A stretch of DNA of 64,000 bases, from positions 1 to 64,000 of the IMG/VR virus record IMGVR_UViG_3300012147_000007; one strand, 5' to 3'. Shown piece by piece: positions 36,946 through 44,695 of the stretch. Made by a program: the position numbers and the translations under genes. Source of the DNA: a virus. The number at the start of each line of letters is the position of its first letter. The first letter of the stretch is position 1. The notes below the pieces were generated by a model, which worked only from the letters and a program-made list of their open reading frames with translations, had not been told where the DNA came from and did not search any database.

Positions 36946-37083
36946 ATTTTTATAACAGTATCGTTACATAACATTTTGACATACCAGTGTTCTTTCCGTA
37001 GCTCTATTCGAACTCGAACTCCATCTGGACCATCTATTTGTTATTACTGTTTTCATCTTATTTCTAAATATAGGAAAAAAAGT

Positions 37084-37200
37084 TTATTTCTTCTTTCCTC
37101 GTGTTTTATTTTTATTATCGTCTTTACCTTTTTCTTTTTTAAGTTGTTTCATCCAACCTTCTAAGGCTTCTAAATTTGCGTGTGTGCTATTTACTGACAT
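37084..37200 (-). CDS. Micro-ORF, 38 aa, lysine-rich
   Basis: Starts MSVNSTHANLEALEGWMKQL and ends in a Lys/Arg-rich tail (KTRGKKK), TAA. Third example of a promoter/short ORF/terminator unit (promoter 37213-37253, terminator 36905-36945). The basic tail suggests nucleic-acid binding. Confidence 0.55.
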   Translation of the reverse strand: MSVNSTHANLEALEGWMKQLKKEKGKDDNKNKTRGKKK

Positions 37201-37212
37201 CTAATTGTTTTC

Positions 37213-37253
37213 TTCTACGCAAATCTATAACAAATGTTTCAATAAATCAAATC
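37213..37253 (-). promoter_or_regulatory. Bacteroidota-type promoter with GAAACATTT element
   Basis: Minus strand TTTG, 20 nt containing GAAACATTTG, TAGATTTG, then CGTAGAAG: same design as the promoters at 7.2 and 21.6 kb. Confidence 0.85.
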
Positions 37254-37258
37254 TTTTT

Positions 37259-37528
37259 TTATTTTTTTTCAATCGACCTCATAGTTCCAAACCACTCAGC
37301 CCTTGATACTACTATAAAAAACGTAGGATTGTCATCATAAAACTTTTTTATAATTTGACAAATTTCAAACTCTTCTTTATCTTGAAAATAGGAAATAGCC
37401 TCATCAACAATAAAAGTTGGAGTTAATTCATTCGCAATTCTTTTACTAATGTCTTTTGCAACACTTGCAACACAATTGTAGAATAATATATCTTCCTTTT
37501 TAATATTTGATTTGCCCCTGATTCTCAT
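37259..37528 (-). CDS. Hypothetical protein, 89 aa
   Basis: MRIRGKSNIKKEDILFYNCV, then VAKDISKRIANELTPTFIVD and PTFFIVVSRAEWFGTMRSI. Mixed alpha/beta protein of unknown family. Three bases separate it from the next gene upstream. TAA stop. Confidence 0.55.
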   Translation of the reverse strand: MRIRGKSNIKKEDILFYNCVASVAKDISKRIANELTPTFIVDEAISYFQDKEEFEICQIIKKFYDDNPTFFIVVSRAEWFGTMRSIEKK

Positions 37529-37531
37529 GAG

Positions 37532-37915
37532 TTAATATTTAACACCAGAATTTCTTCTTGGCTTCGAAGTTCTTTTTAATTTTTTAACTTTAGTATCTTG
37601 ATTTAATGTGGCACAAAATAAAGAAGTTGAACCTGGTTGCTGAAGCGGTATTGTTCCACTGTCTTCACAAAGAGGAACGTTCCATGGAACTGTTTTTGTA
37701 TTATCATAAATAAAAGGCTTAGCATCATCTTGGCTAAACCTGTCTGGAGTCACTTTGTCAAACACTAAGTCAAGATGGTCTTGAATAGTTTTAACCTGCT
37801 CAGGAGTCATTCCTTTCTCAAGCATATCTGGATTCATCTCAAGTGCTCCTTGTAGCCAATATGCAAACTCATTACTTCCCATTCTTTTAATTTTTATATT
37901 TCCAAATAAATCCAC
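37532..37915 (-). CDS. Hypothetical protein, 127 aa
   Basis: N-terminus MDLFGNIKIKRMGSNEFAYW overlaps the GIY-YIG gene end by 29 bases. Contains ALEMNPDMLEKGMTPEQVKT and a C-terminal basic tail (KKLKRTSKPRRNSGVKY). The GIY-YIG gene lies just upstream and may have invaded its promoter region. TAA stop. Confidence 0.55.
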   Translation of the reverse strand: MDLFGNIKIKRMGSNEFAYWLQGALEMNPDMLEKGMTPEQVKTIQDHLDLVFDKVTPDRFSQDDAKPFIYDNTKTVPWNVPLCEDSGTIPLQQPGSTSLFCATLNQDTKVKKLKRTSKPRRNSGVKY

Positions 37916-38699
37916 CAGAAGTTTTACTTCTTCCTTTTAAACAATTTACAATACTTGTTTTTTTAATTCCAGTTGAATTAGATGCATCACTAATGCTTTT
38001 GAAATCATTAATAAATTCACTGCTATTATCAAACTGAATTACTTCTAAAATATTATGTTTAGGAGGCTCAATATATTTATCAATTTTTATTTTAACTTTT
38101 CCATCTTTATATATCCACATAAACTCACTACATCTATAACCATTTCCTTTACAAACTTGAGTTATATTAGAATGACTTAAGTTTAATTTTTCTCCAGCAT
38201 CAACAGCAGATTCCCATTCTTTAATAAAGTTTCCCTCCAAATTATATTGCAAAATTGGTTTTTTAATAGAATCAAAATGTTTTCTAATAGCCTTTTTCCT
38301 ATTTCCATTTTTATCGTTTTGATTTATTTTTAAACCAAATCTTGCTTTTTTATTGTTAATATACTGCTGTTTGCTCCATGGTATTCCAATTCTTCCATAG
38401 GTTGCACCACCTTCTCCACCTTCTAAATGATTAGTTAAATCAAACAAACCACTATAATATTTAATCCAATATCTTTCTCGCTCCTGCCAATTATTTTTGC
38501 CACATTCTTCAATTAACTCTATTTTTGGAACTAATCCTTTTTTTATAACTGAATTAATCCATATAGCTGAATGATACTTGTTATACTTACTCCTATTAAT
38601 ATGAGACCTTAGTCTTTTTTTCATATTAGTAGTTTTTCCAATATATCTAATATCATTAATAATTGGGTCTTTTAAACAATATATAAAAATCTTTCTCAT
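37887..38699 (-). CDS. GIY-YIG homing endonuclease with NUMOD repeats, 270 aa
   Basis: FIYCLKDPIINDIRYIGKTT gives the two GIY-YIG strands, and KKRLRSHINRSKYNKYHSAI plus KIELIEECGKNNWQERERYW follow with the catalytic Arg and Glu. The C-terminal half has NUMOD modules (ILQYNLEGNFIKEWESAVDA, GEKLNLSHSNITQVCKGNGY; SFIWKYK end). Mobile endonuclease with a TATTTATTTATATG start context. TAA stop. Confidence 0.92.
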   Translation of the reverse strand: MRKIFIYCLKDPIINDIRYIGKTTNMKKRLRSHINRSKYNKYHSAIWINSVIKKGLVPKIELIEECGKNNWQERERYWIKYYSGLFDLTNHLEGGEGGATYGRIGIPWSKQQYINNKKARFGLKINQNDKNGNRKKAIRKHFDSIKKPILQYNLEGNFIKEWESAVDAGEKLNLSHSNITQVCKGNGYRCSEFMWIYKDGKVKIKIDKYIEPPKHNILEVIQFDNSSEFINDFKSISDASNSTGIKKTSIVNCLKGRSKTSGGFIWKYKN

Positions 38700-38700
38700 A

Positions 38701-38711
38701 TAAATAAATAT
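38701..38711 (-). promoter_or_regulatory. Putative late-promoter motif
   Basis: Minus-strand GCATATTTATTTATATG running up to the GIY-YIG start. Confidence 0.35.
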
Positions 38712-38797
38712 GCTAAAAAATTAAATAAATTATTTTGCATTCATAATTATTCTTCTGCGTTCATGTTTCTTTATTATAAATAAATTTAAATTTTAAA

Positions 38798-39091
38798 TTA
38801 GAGAGCGTTTTCTTCAAGAAATTTCCATTTATCTTCCTCTTTTACCAACAAAACAAGAGCATGTCTCCATGCTTCAATCTCATCTCCTGACAACCCATGA
38901 ATGTAAACCTTCTCTCCCCAAAGTGCCTTAGCAAAATCTTCTCTGAAAATAATTGCATAAACATTTGTTCCATTTACTATTCTACCCAATTCATACTCAG
39001 CATCAGGACCTTTGTAGCCACCAGCTTTAGCTTTGGCCATTACTTTCTGGAAAATGTCTAATTTATTCACTATCTTTCTTTTTTGATTCAA
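38798..39091 (-). CDS. Hypothetical protein, 97 aa
   Basis: Starts MNQKRKIVNKLDIFQKVMAK, overlapping the AAA+/peptidase gene by 29 bases (a GTG or later start is possible). Contains YELGRIVNGTNVYAIIFRED and EAWRHALVLLVKEEDKWKFL. Probably co-translated with the AAA+ protease. TAA stop. Confidence 0.55.
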   Translation of the reverse strand: MNQKRKIVNKLDIFQKVMAKAKAGGYKGPDAEYELGRIVNGTNVYAIIFREDFAKALWGEKVYIHGLSGDEIEAWRHALVLLVKEEDKWKFLEENAL

Positions 39092-41174
39092 GCATAACTA
39101 TGTTCCCTTGCTTATCTCCATACCTTTGTGTTAGAGTTTTTCTTGGACCTCCATTAGCATCTTCTTCTGAAAGAGCATCTGCAATCCTTTGCTTAAATGT
39201 GTGATAAGTGTCTTTATCTCTAAGAGCTATTGGTTTACCATATTCATCAATGAATTTTTTAACCTTCTTAGCATCCATTCTTGAGTGGGTTGACAAATAT
39301 TCACCAATCTTTAATAGAAGATATTTATTATCACTAAGTATTTTCGTACACTCCTCTTCGCACTCTCTGATAAGTTTTCTTGCCGCTTGCTCGGTAGCTT
39401 TTACGTTTTCTGTATTGAACATTGTGTTAGTGCTTGAACTCTTGTGTCCGTAAAACATTGGAACCTCGTCAAGCATACCAAAAATCTTAGCCATATTTAA
39501 AGCAACTGAAGTTGCACTTTCAAAATCTCCTCCAGTACCAACTCCAAGATTTTCTTCTCCAAAAATCATTTTCTCAGCAACAAACCCGCCAAGAGCTATG
39601 ATTATATACTTTCTTAAAGTATCTCTCGTGTCAATAGCTGGAAGCTCTGCTGCACAGTACCCTTCAGACATATTAGCTGTTCTACTAAGTATTTCTGTAG
39701 GAAGAATTTGAGCTCCATATATTGCTGCAACAGCATGTCCAGCTTCGTGTATTGCTACGTGAGCTTGCATTTCGTCTCCAGTAGATTTTCTTAGACTTTC
39801 AATTTTTAATTTAACTGGGAATTGTGATGTAGACAAAATCTCTCTACTACTATTTAGCATCTCTATTTTATGTTTTCCTCTGGTAAATTTCCACGAAACT
39901 ATTTTGACCGAACCTTTTGTTTCAATTATTTGCTCAATTACTTTTCCAACATGACTTTCTACAAGAGAATTTATAGTTGTAAAAACTGGCCTTGCTCCTT
40001 GCGTTGGCAAAACACCTTCTTTGTAAACAATTGTGTTTACTGATTCGTGAAATTCAATATCAATATCATATTCACTACTTATTTTTTCAACAAGCTTTTC
40101 TAACTCAAGAGATATAAGTTGCCTATAAACCTTAGAACTGAAGGCAGGATATATTATTTGACTATTTCCAAGCCTGGCAATTTGTTCTGCTCTAAACCTC
40201 TTTTGTAAGGCAGCTTTTATTTTTGGCATCGTAATCTTTAGAGAATGCTTATAAAACCTATCAGCATCACTATCTGGGTCAAAGTTGTTTGACATTTGAT
40301 ATGCTTCATCAACATTTCCAATAACAAAAATACAAGACTTAGAATAATCGAACTCCATTGGCTTAAACGCTCTATGCATTGTTTCATCAAGAAAAGTAAG
40401 AGACTCATTGTGGTCCATCGTCTTAAGGAACTCCTTCAACTCTCTCTCTGATAAAAATCTCGTTTCCCAAATTGACTGTATGTACCAATAGAAAACTGAA
40501 GGAACAAATAGGTCTTCCTTTTTTTCTTCTTCTTTTTCTTTCTTGTTTTTTGAATCCGTGCCATCTTCTTTGAAGTACTTTTCGTGATAACTCTTGTTTG
40601 ATGATATAATTCCCATCTTAGACTCAACTTTTCCGCTGTCTACACAGTCTTTTAACTTCAAGTAAAGATGATACACTCTACTTCCATAATAAGAACTCTG
40701 AAGGATTGAAATCTTTCCAGAATCTAATAAATCCCACATAGCTCTAAGTCCTGATTTATCAAGTTCTTCACCATTTTCGTTTATAGTTCTTCCAAGTTGG
40801 AATTCGTCAAACACAATTCCTATCTGGTGGCCTTCTCTGTTTTTTAACTCTTCTGAAAATGAATGAGCTAATTTTGTGTTATCTTGTGAAGCATAATCTC
40901 CAACATCAAACTTATAAAGACTGTCTTCCAAGCCAATGTGAAAGAAAAGTCTTTTTACCAACCTTGTCTTTCCTACTCCAGTCATTCCCCAGAGATTAAT
41001 AATTGTTGGTCTAATCTGCCCATTAGGAAAAAGATACCAAGGCCTCATTAAATCGACCACCTCATCAATGATGTCATCAAGCCCAACGAACTCCTTTTTC
41101 AATTCCACTTTGGCACTTTCTAATACCTCTTTTCTTCTAAGAAACCCCTTTTTATCTTCAGCTGAAATTTTCAT
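39063..41174 (-). CDS. Clp-type AAA+ ATPase fused to an FtsH-type (M41) zinc peptidase, 703 aa
   Basis: AAA+ module: Walker A WGMTGVGKTRLVKRL near residue 65, Walker B GIVFDEFQLG near 130, sensor-like IFVIGNVDEAYQM, and a Clp/Hsp100-like small-domain motif, QGARPVFTTINSLVESHVGK. The peptidase follows: VAIHEAGHAVAAIYG (HExxH), then GGFVAEKMIFGEENLGVGTG, GDFESATSVAL with the third metal ligand. FtsH normally has an FtsH-type AAA domain and membrane anchor; here the ATPase is Clp-like and no membrane segment is seen. Likely a soluble ATP-driven protease. TAA stop. Confidence 0.85.
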   Translation of the reverse strand: MKISAEDKKGFLRRKEVLESAKVELKKEFVGLDDIIDEVVDLMRPWYLFPNGQIRPTIINLWGMTGVGKTRLVKRLFFHIGLEDSLYKFDVGDYASQDNTKLAHSFSEELKNREGHQIGIVFDEFQLGRTINENGEELDKSGLRAMWDLLDSGKISILQSSYYGSRVYHLYLKLKDCVDSGKVESKMGIISSNKSYHEKYFKEDGTDSKNKKEKEEEKKEDLFVPSVFYWYIQSIWETRFLSERELKEFLKTMDHNESLTFLDETMHRAFKPMEFDYSKSCIFVIGNVDEAYQMSNNFDPDSDADRFYKHSLKITMPKIKAALQKRFRAEQIARLGNSQIIYPAFSSKVYRQLISLELEKLVEKISSEYDIDIEFHESVNTIVYKEGVLPTQGARPVFTTINSLVESHVGKVIEQIIETKGSVKIVSWKFTRGKHKIEMLNSSREILSTSQFPVKLKIESLRKSTGDEMQAHVAIHEAGHAVAAIYGAQILPTEILSRTANMSEGYCAAELPAIDTRDTLRKYIIIALGGFVAEKMIFGEENLGVGTGGDFESATSVALNMAKIFGMLDEVPMFYGHKSSSTNTMFNTENVKATEQAARKLIRECEEECTKILSDNKYLLLKIGEYLSTHSRMDAKKVKKFIDEYGKPIALRDKDTYHTFKQRIADALSEEDANGGPRKTLTQRYGDKQGNIVMLESKKKDSE

Positions 41175-41187
41175 TGTCTTTTTTTTA

Positions 41188-41220
41188 TGTAAAGATAGTC
41201 AATTCAATTCTATAAACAAA
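41188..41220 (-). promoter_or_regulatory. Bacteroidota-type promoter
   Basis: Minus strand TTTG, 19 nt, TATCTTTA (one mismatch to the consensus) just upstream of the AAA+/peptidase start at 41174. No GAACATTT element. Confidence 0.6.
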
Positions 41221-41252
41221 AAGAATCCTGAACAATTTGCTCAGGACTCTTT
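41219..41252 (-). terminator. Rho-independent terminator
   Basis: Minus strand GAGTCCTGAGCAAATTGTTC, then AGGATTC and T5; a stem of ten pairs after the 41.3-kb gene. Confidence 0.85.
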
Positions 41253-41253
41253 T

Positions 41254-41883
41254 TTACTTTAAAACCCACTGATAGTATCCAGGTTTTTTGTTGTTATCCA
41301 ATCTTTCAAATAAACCAGACTTATAAACACCATGTGTGTTATGCAGATTTGAGCCTTGCTCTTTTTCGTCTTTATCATACACCTTCCATGTATAATAATG
41401 ATGCATATTTGGTTTTAACTCTTTGTTGTCAACCTCTTTGTTTTGAAACCAGGTCCAACCATCTTTTGCATTGTCTGAATTTCTTTTTATGTTTTCATCA
41501 AAAAATCTCTTTTCCATTTCATACTCTTCATCCCAAGCTTCTTTTGCAATCTTCAAGATTCTATCCTCTCTTTCTTTTCTTTGCTCTGGGAATGAATATG
41601 TAAGTTCAAACTTAAACATCTTCTTAATGTTATCCCAATTATCTGGGTCATGTAAATCAAAGTGATGTTCAACAAAGCCATCAATATCTCTGCAATGCAA
41701 ATCTATCTTAGAACCTTTTGTTGAATATACGTAGTTTCCATCTTCATCAATGTATGAGTATGGGCCATCCCAGTATCCAGCTTTGTGTTCTGCGAAAACT
41801 GGGATTCCACCCTCCATTCTTATATGAGCATTACCTTCTGGGTCTGCCTCTTGAAGCATTTTTATAAATTCTGATGTTGTCAT
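41254..41883 (-). CDS. Hypothetical protein, 209 aa
   Basis: N-terminus MTTSEFIKMLQEADPEGNAH resembles the start of several phage small proteins that open with a helix plus an HIRMEGG strand. The rest is rich in acidic and aromatic residues (YNYVYSTK-like beta strands; WTWFQNKEVDNKELKPNMHH). One-base overlap with the next upstream gene. TAA stop. Function unknown. Confidence 0.6.
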   Translation of the reverse strand: MTTSEFIKMLQEADPEGNAHIRMEGGIPVFAEHKAGYWDGPYSYIDEDGNYVYSTKGSKIDLHCRDIDGFVEHHFDLHDPDNWDNIKKMFKFELTYSFPEQRKEREDRILKIAKEAWDEEYEMEKRFFDENIKRNSDNAKDGWTWFQNKEVDNKELKPNMHHYYTWKVYDKDEKEQGSNLHNTHGVYKSGLFERLDNNKKPGYYQWVLK

Positions 41884-42365
41884 TACTGTAAGATTTTTTT
41901 GATTTCTAACTTCAATGTTTCCGAATCAGAACTTGCGTCAATAAACCTTTTGACAATATCCCACTTAACTTTCATCTCTGCAGATGGTTTAACTGACTTA
42001 TGCTTCATCTCCTGACGGAACACATTGTTCTTAAGCATTCCAAGATGATTCTTTGTTGTAACCCAACTTGTGTCAGCCACCTTGACATTAACCTTTCCAC
42101 CTTCAATCGTAACCGCTACATAGTGTAGTTTACCATCAAATGTTGTTGAGAATACTTTGCAGTAATCTTCTTTAAAATCCTTGTCCCACACGTATTTCGT
42201 TTGGAAATAATGCTTCTCTGAAGCTTTTAGGTAATCCGATACCATCTTGTCTAATTGTTCTTGCGTAGGTATTACCTTCACTGATTTTTCTTTTTTCATA
42301 ACTTTTGTTTTTACTGTTTCTAACGTTTTCATAATTTTTGTTTTTAAATTTTTAATTGATTTCAT
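41883..42365 (-). CDS. Hypothetical protein, about 160 aa
   Basis: Start taken at MKSIKNLKTKIMKTLETVKT; the basic N-terminus repeats a K(I/V)MK...ETVKTKVMK pattern. The folded part contains YFQTKYVWDKDFKEDYCKVF and YVAVTIEGGKVNVKVADTSW. Family unknown. It overlaps the upstream cupin-like ORF only if a longer start is used. Confidence 0.5.
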   Translation of the reverse strand: MKSIKNLKTKIMKTLETVKTKVMKKEKSVKVIPTQEQLDKMVSDYLKASEKHYFQTKYVWDKDFKEDYCKVFSTTFDGKLHYVAVTIEGGKVNVKVADTSWVTTKNHLGMLKNNVFRQEMKHKSVKPSAEMKVKWDIVKRFIDASSDSETLKLEIKKILQ

Positions 42366-42378
42366 TGTTTTTGATTTT

Positions 42379-42804
42379 TTATTGTTCACTGCATGGTGGG
42401 TGACCAAACTTGTGAAAGTACTTCAAGGGTCTTTTAAATTTACCATCAACCCAGAATCCCCACTTCCTTTTACTTCTTCCAGAGAATACGAGTGTCCAAC
42501 ACCCTCCTTCTGGTACATCCACATAATGAGCATGAGTTGCTTTTCTGTATCTGATAGAACCTGCTTTCATCAAGTCTCTTCCATCATTTGATACATCTGT
42601 ATAACTCCCTTTCAATACACATGTTAGGAATGACCATCCGTGGTCGTGCATGTACCTCTTGTCATCGCTTCTAATGAAATGATGAATTCTGATGGCGAAG
42701 AAGTGAAAATTAAATATCCATCTATACGCATAAGGGCACTCTTTTTCTCCAAGAGCCTCATTCCACCTTACTTGAATTGGTCTGTATTTCTTAAACTTTT
42801 TCAT
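42379..42804 (-). CDS. Cupin-like protein, 141 aa
   Basis: Contains RYMHDHGWSFLTCVLKGSYT and AHYVDVPEGGCWTLVFSGRS, a single-domain cupin with HDH metal-type ligands and a later His. It resembles small phage proteins of unknown activity. It overlaps the stop of the methyltransferase gene by four bases. TAA stop. Confidence 0.65.
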   Translation of the reverse strand: MKKFKKYRPIQVRWNEALGEKECPYAYRWIFNFHFFAIRIHHFIRSDDKRYMHDHGWSFLTCVLKGSYTDVSNDGRDLMKAGSIRYRKATHAHYVDVPEGGCWTLVFSGRSKRKWGFWVDGKFKRPLKYFHKFGHPPCSEQ

Positions 42805-43310
42805 TTTTCTAAATTTATAAGAATTGTGGGTACAGTTTTTCCATCCTCCATATAAGAATTATCTGGGAGGACTGTGATTGTGTAACTCTTATCTTCGAGC
42901 CACTTACGAAATTTAATTTGAAGTTCCGAATTTCCAGTCATCCAATAAGGAGACATGATAGAAATGATTTTTCCACCCTCTTTAACGCAATCATACATCT
43001 TCATGACATGTTCGCAGTCGATGTTGTCTTTGAAGTTTGGTGCGCCAATTACTCGGTCATATAAATACTTTGGTTTGAAGTCAAGAAAATTGCTCCAAAT
43101 AACATTGAACCCCTTATCTCTCAATACCTCTTTGCATTGCGAGTTAAGTTCAATACAATCCAAATCAATGTTTGGATTATGTTTAAGAATGCCTTCGGCT
43201 AATAAGCCAACTCCTGCAGATGGTTCAAGGACTTTGTGCCCATCTTGTATATCAGCCACCTACATGAAGTGGTCAATAACTGACTGTGTTGTTTCTCTTT
43301 TTGTTTTCAT
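42801..43310 (-). CDS. DNA methyltransferase-type protein with in-frame TAG at codon 17
   Basis: Class I SAM-dependent methyltransferase: SAM-binding motif VLEPSAGVGLLAEGILKH, then IDLDCIELNSQCKEVL, and GGKIISIMSPYWM. From ATG at 43310 the frame reads MKTKRETTQSVIDHFM, TAG, then VADIQDGHKVLEPSAG. The residues before TAG match the usual N-terminus of this family (TxR..xx.ID). The alternative, a GTG start right after TAG, would lose that helix. With TAG read as sense the protein is 169 aa. TGA stop. Confidence 0.75.
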
Positions 43311-43326
43311 TTTTACTTATATTTAG

Positions 43327-43474
43327 TGGCACAGGGTGGGCTCGAACCAACGACCTCTGGGTTACGGTGAGTGAATCTTTTTCACTTTACACATACTACT
43401 CGCCTTATTACGTAATTCACGCTTTTGCTCGGTAACCTTATCTCCAGCGCTCTAACCAACTGAGCTACTACGCC
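43327..43474 (-). tRNA. tRNA with about 75-nt insertion in the anticodon arm
   Basis: Acceptor GGCGTAG/CTGTGCC, D arm GCTC-AGTTGGTTA-GAGC, variable AGGTC and T arm with loop TTCGAGC are canonical. Between stem halves CTGG and CCAG lie about 85 nt instead of a short loop, and inside these GGTTAC pairs with GTAACC. It could be an intron-bearing or non-decoding tRNA. Confidence 0.5.
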
Positions 43475-43525
43475 TGGTGCCGCAGGGAGGAATGACCCTC
43501 CACTTTATAGCCTGATGGCTGCAGC
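43475..43525 (-). ncRNA. Mini tRNA-like RNA 1, CCA encoded
   Basis: Only acceptor stem GCTGCAG/CTGCGGC (seven pairs), a 17-nt link (CCATCAGGCTATAAAGT), a T-arm-like hairpin GGAGG-GTCATT-CCTCC, and encoded ACCA. No D or anticodon arm. Its CCA directly abuts the first base of the next tRNA (43474). Confidence 0.5.
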
Positions 43526-43531
43526 GTGTTG

Positions 43532-43583
43532 TGGGAGAACCAGGATTCGAACCTGAGATTGATACCTTACATATCTTTCTCCC
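43532..43583 (-). ncRNA. Mini tRNA-like RNA 2, 52 nt
   Basis: Perfect acceptor GGGAGAA/TTCTCCC, perfect consensus T arm (TCAGG TTCGAAT CCTGG), A73, and between them only 20 nt with a small hairpin GATA-TGTAAGG-TATC. A tRNA reduced to a single inner arm. Confidence 0.5.
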
Positions 43584-43588
43584 ATTTG

Positions 43589-43726
43589 TGCCCGTGAGTG
43601 GATTCGAACCAAAGAACTCTTTTCCCACTTTGTTGCAACGTTTCGGAATCGAGTGCAAGAATATACCAACTGTTACTCCTCACAATTAAACGTTATCATT
43701 GCGTCTTGTAATCTTGCATCACGGGC
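43589..43726 (-). tRNA. tRNA-like, 138 nt, expanded interior
   Basis: Perfect seven-pair acceptor GCCCGTG/CACGGGC, consensus T loop TTCGAAT and A73. The interior is about 100 nt and contains TGCAAGA...TCTTGCA and AACGTT...AACGTT pairings. No canonical D or anticodon arm. Confidence 0.4.
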
Positions 43727-43731
43727 GTTTG

Positions 43732-43807
43732 TGGCGAATGAAGGGTTCGAACCTCCGACCTCTGCCATCCGAAGATGATAGCGCTCTACCAACTGAGCTA
43801 ATTCGCC
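43732..43807 (-). tRNA. tRNA-like with TTCG-capped anticodon arm
   Basis: Perfect acceptor GGCGAAT/ATTCGCC, canonical D arm, AGGTC variable loop, T arm with TTCGAAC. The anticodon arm is 20 nt, CTATCATC-TTCG-GATGGCAG: a long stem closed by a C(UUCG)G tetraloop. A 17-nt reading would give CTT with atypical loop bases. Confidence 0.55.
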
Positions 43808-43855
43808 TGGTGCAGTGGGGAAGTTTGACCTCCCGCTTTATAACCGAGTCACTGC
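43808..43855 (-). ncRNA. Mini tRNA-like RNA 3, CCA encoded
   Basis: GCAGTG/CACTGC ends, link containing CGGTTATAAAGC, hairpin GGGAG-GTCAAAC-TTCCC, encoded ACCA, directly abutting the tRNA-like gene at 43807. Clearly related to mini RNA 1, which has GGCTATAAAGT and GGAGGGTCA at the same places. Confidence 0.5.
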
Positions 43856-43865
43856 GTATGTTTTG

Positions 43866-43937
43866 TGGTCCATATCGGGCTCGAACCGACAACCTGCGGG
43901 GTTAGAATCCGCTGCTCTACCATTGAGCTAATAGACC
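43866..43937 (-). tRNA. Amber-decoding tRNA (CTA)
   Basis: Acceptor GGTCTAT/ATGGACC, D arm GCTC-AATGGTA-GAGC, T arm GTCGG/CCGAT with TTCGAGC, A73. Anticodon arm GCGGA-TTCTAAC-CCCGC gives CTA, which reads TAG. The arm differs from the tRNA-Trp(CCA) arm at 34.4 kb by little more than the anticodon base, but the rest of the body differs, so the amino acid is uncertain. Confidence 0.88.
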
Positions 43938-43944
43938 TTGTTGT

Positions 43945-43964
43945 CCTTGGGGCTGGGATTTGAA
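43945..43964 (-). pseudogene. Truncated tRNA at an endonuclease boundary
   Basis: Acceptor 3' strand and T stem CCCAG plus loop TTCAAAT are present; the remainder is replaced by the endonuclease block that begins at 43973. The break is at the same T-arm position as at 34.49 kb. Confidence 0.5.
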
Positions 43965-43972
43965 AATTGTTT

Positions 43973-43981
43973 CTATTTATA
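43973..43981 (+). promoter_or_regulatory. Putative late-promoter motif CTATTTATA
   Basis: CTATTTATATAAAAAC on the plus strand, 13 bases before the endonuclease ATG. Confidence 0.45.
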
Positions 43982-43993
43982 TAAAAACAAAAT

Positions 43994-44695
43994 ATGAAAC
44001 CACTATTCACCGACAAGGAATATAATTCTGCTAAATCAATGGACAAATTATCATGCGAGTGTTATTATTGCGAAGAAGCTTTTTATGAAATCAAGAAAAG
44101 AATCACAGAATTCAAAAAAGGAAACTCTACCAGAACATTGAAGTCTTGTTCTAAAAAAGAATGCAAAGCTAAGCAGCAATCAAAAACACACAATAAACAA
44201 AAGTTAGTAACATGTGAAAACTGCGATAAAGAGTTCTCCAAAACAAGAAGTCAAATTAAAAAATCTAATAATAACTTCTGCTCTCGCTCCTGCAGCGCAA
44301 CCCACAACAATAAAAACAAGACTCATGGTACTCGTAGGTCAAAACTTGAAGTATGGCTGGAGGAGCAACTTGCCTATCTGTATCCAGAGCTTAAAATTCA
44401 TTATAATCAAAAAGATGCAATAAATTCAGAGTTAGATATATACATACCAAGTTTTAACCTTGCAATTGAAATAAATGGTATTTTTCACTACAAACCTATA
44501 TTCGGAGAAGATAAGTTTAATAATATTATAAAAAATGACCAAAATAAATTACAAGCATGTATTGATGAAGGTATCGAAATAATATCAATTGATGTTTCTC
44601 AAATGAATTATTTCAAGCCAAAAAAGGCTCAAAAATACCTTGACATCATTTGTCAATTAATTAGCAATAAGTCAAAGAACATGTTAAAATCTTAG
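43994..44695 (+). CDS. Vsr/PD-(D/E)XK-type homing endonuclease, 233 aa
   Basis: Paralogue of the 18.5-kb enzyme: same N-terminus (MKPLFTDKEYNSAKSMDKLS), zinc Cys pairs (CYYCEEAFYE, CENCDKEFSK, CSRSCSAT) and C-terminal nuclease core RSKLEVWLEEQLAYLYPELK, SELDIYIPSFNLAIEINGIF, HYKP. Plus strand, opposite to the tRNA it truncates. TAG stop, so it probably came in with the standard code. Confidence 0.88.
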   Translation: MKPLFTDKEYNSAKSMDKLSCECYYCEEAFYEIKKRITEFKKGNSTRTLKSCSKKECKAKQQSKTHNKQKLVTCENCDKEFSKTRSQIKKSNNNFCSRSCSATHNNKNKTHGTRRSKLEVWLEEQLAYLYPELKIHYNQKDAINSELDIYIPSFNLAIEINGIFHYKPIFGEDKFNNIIKNDQNKLQACIDEGIEIISIDVSQMNYFKPKKAQKYLDIICQLISNKSKNMLKS

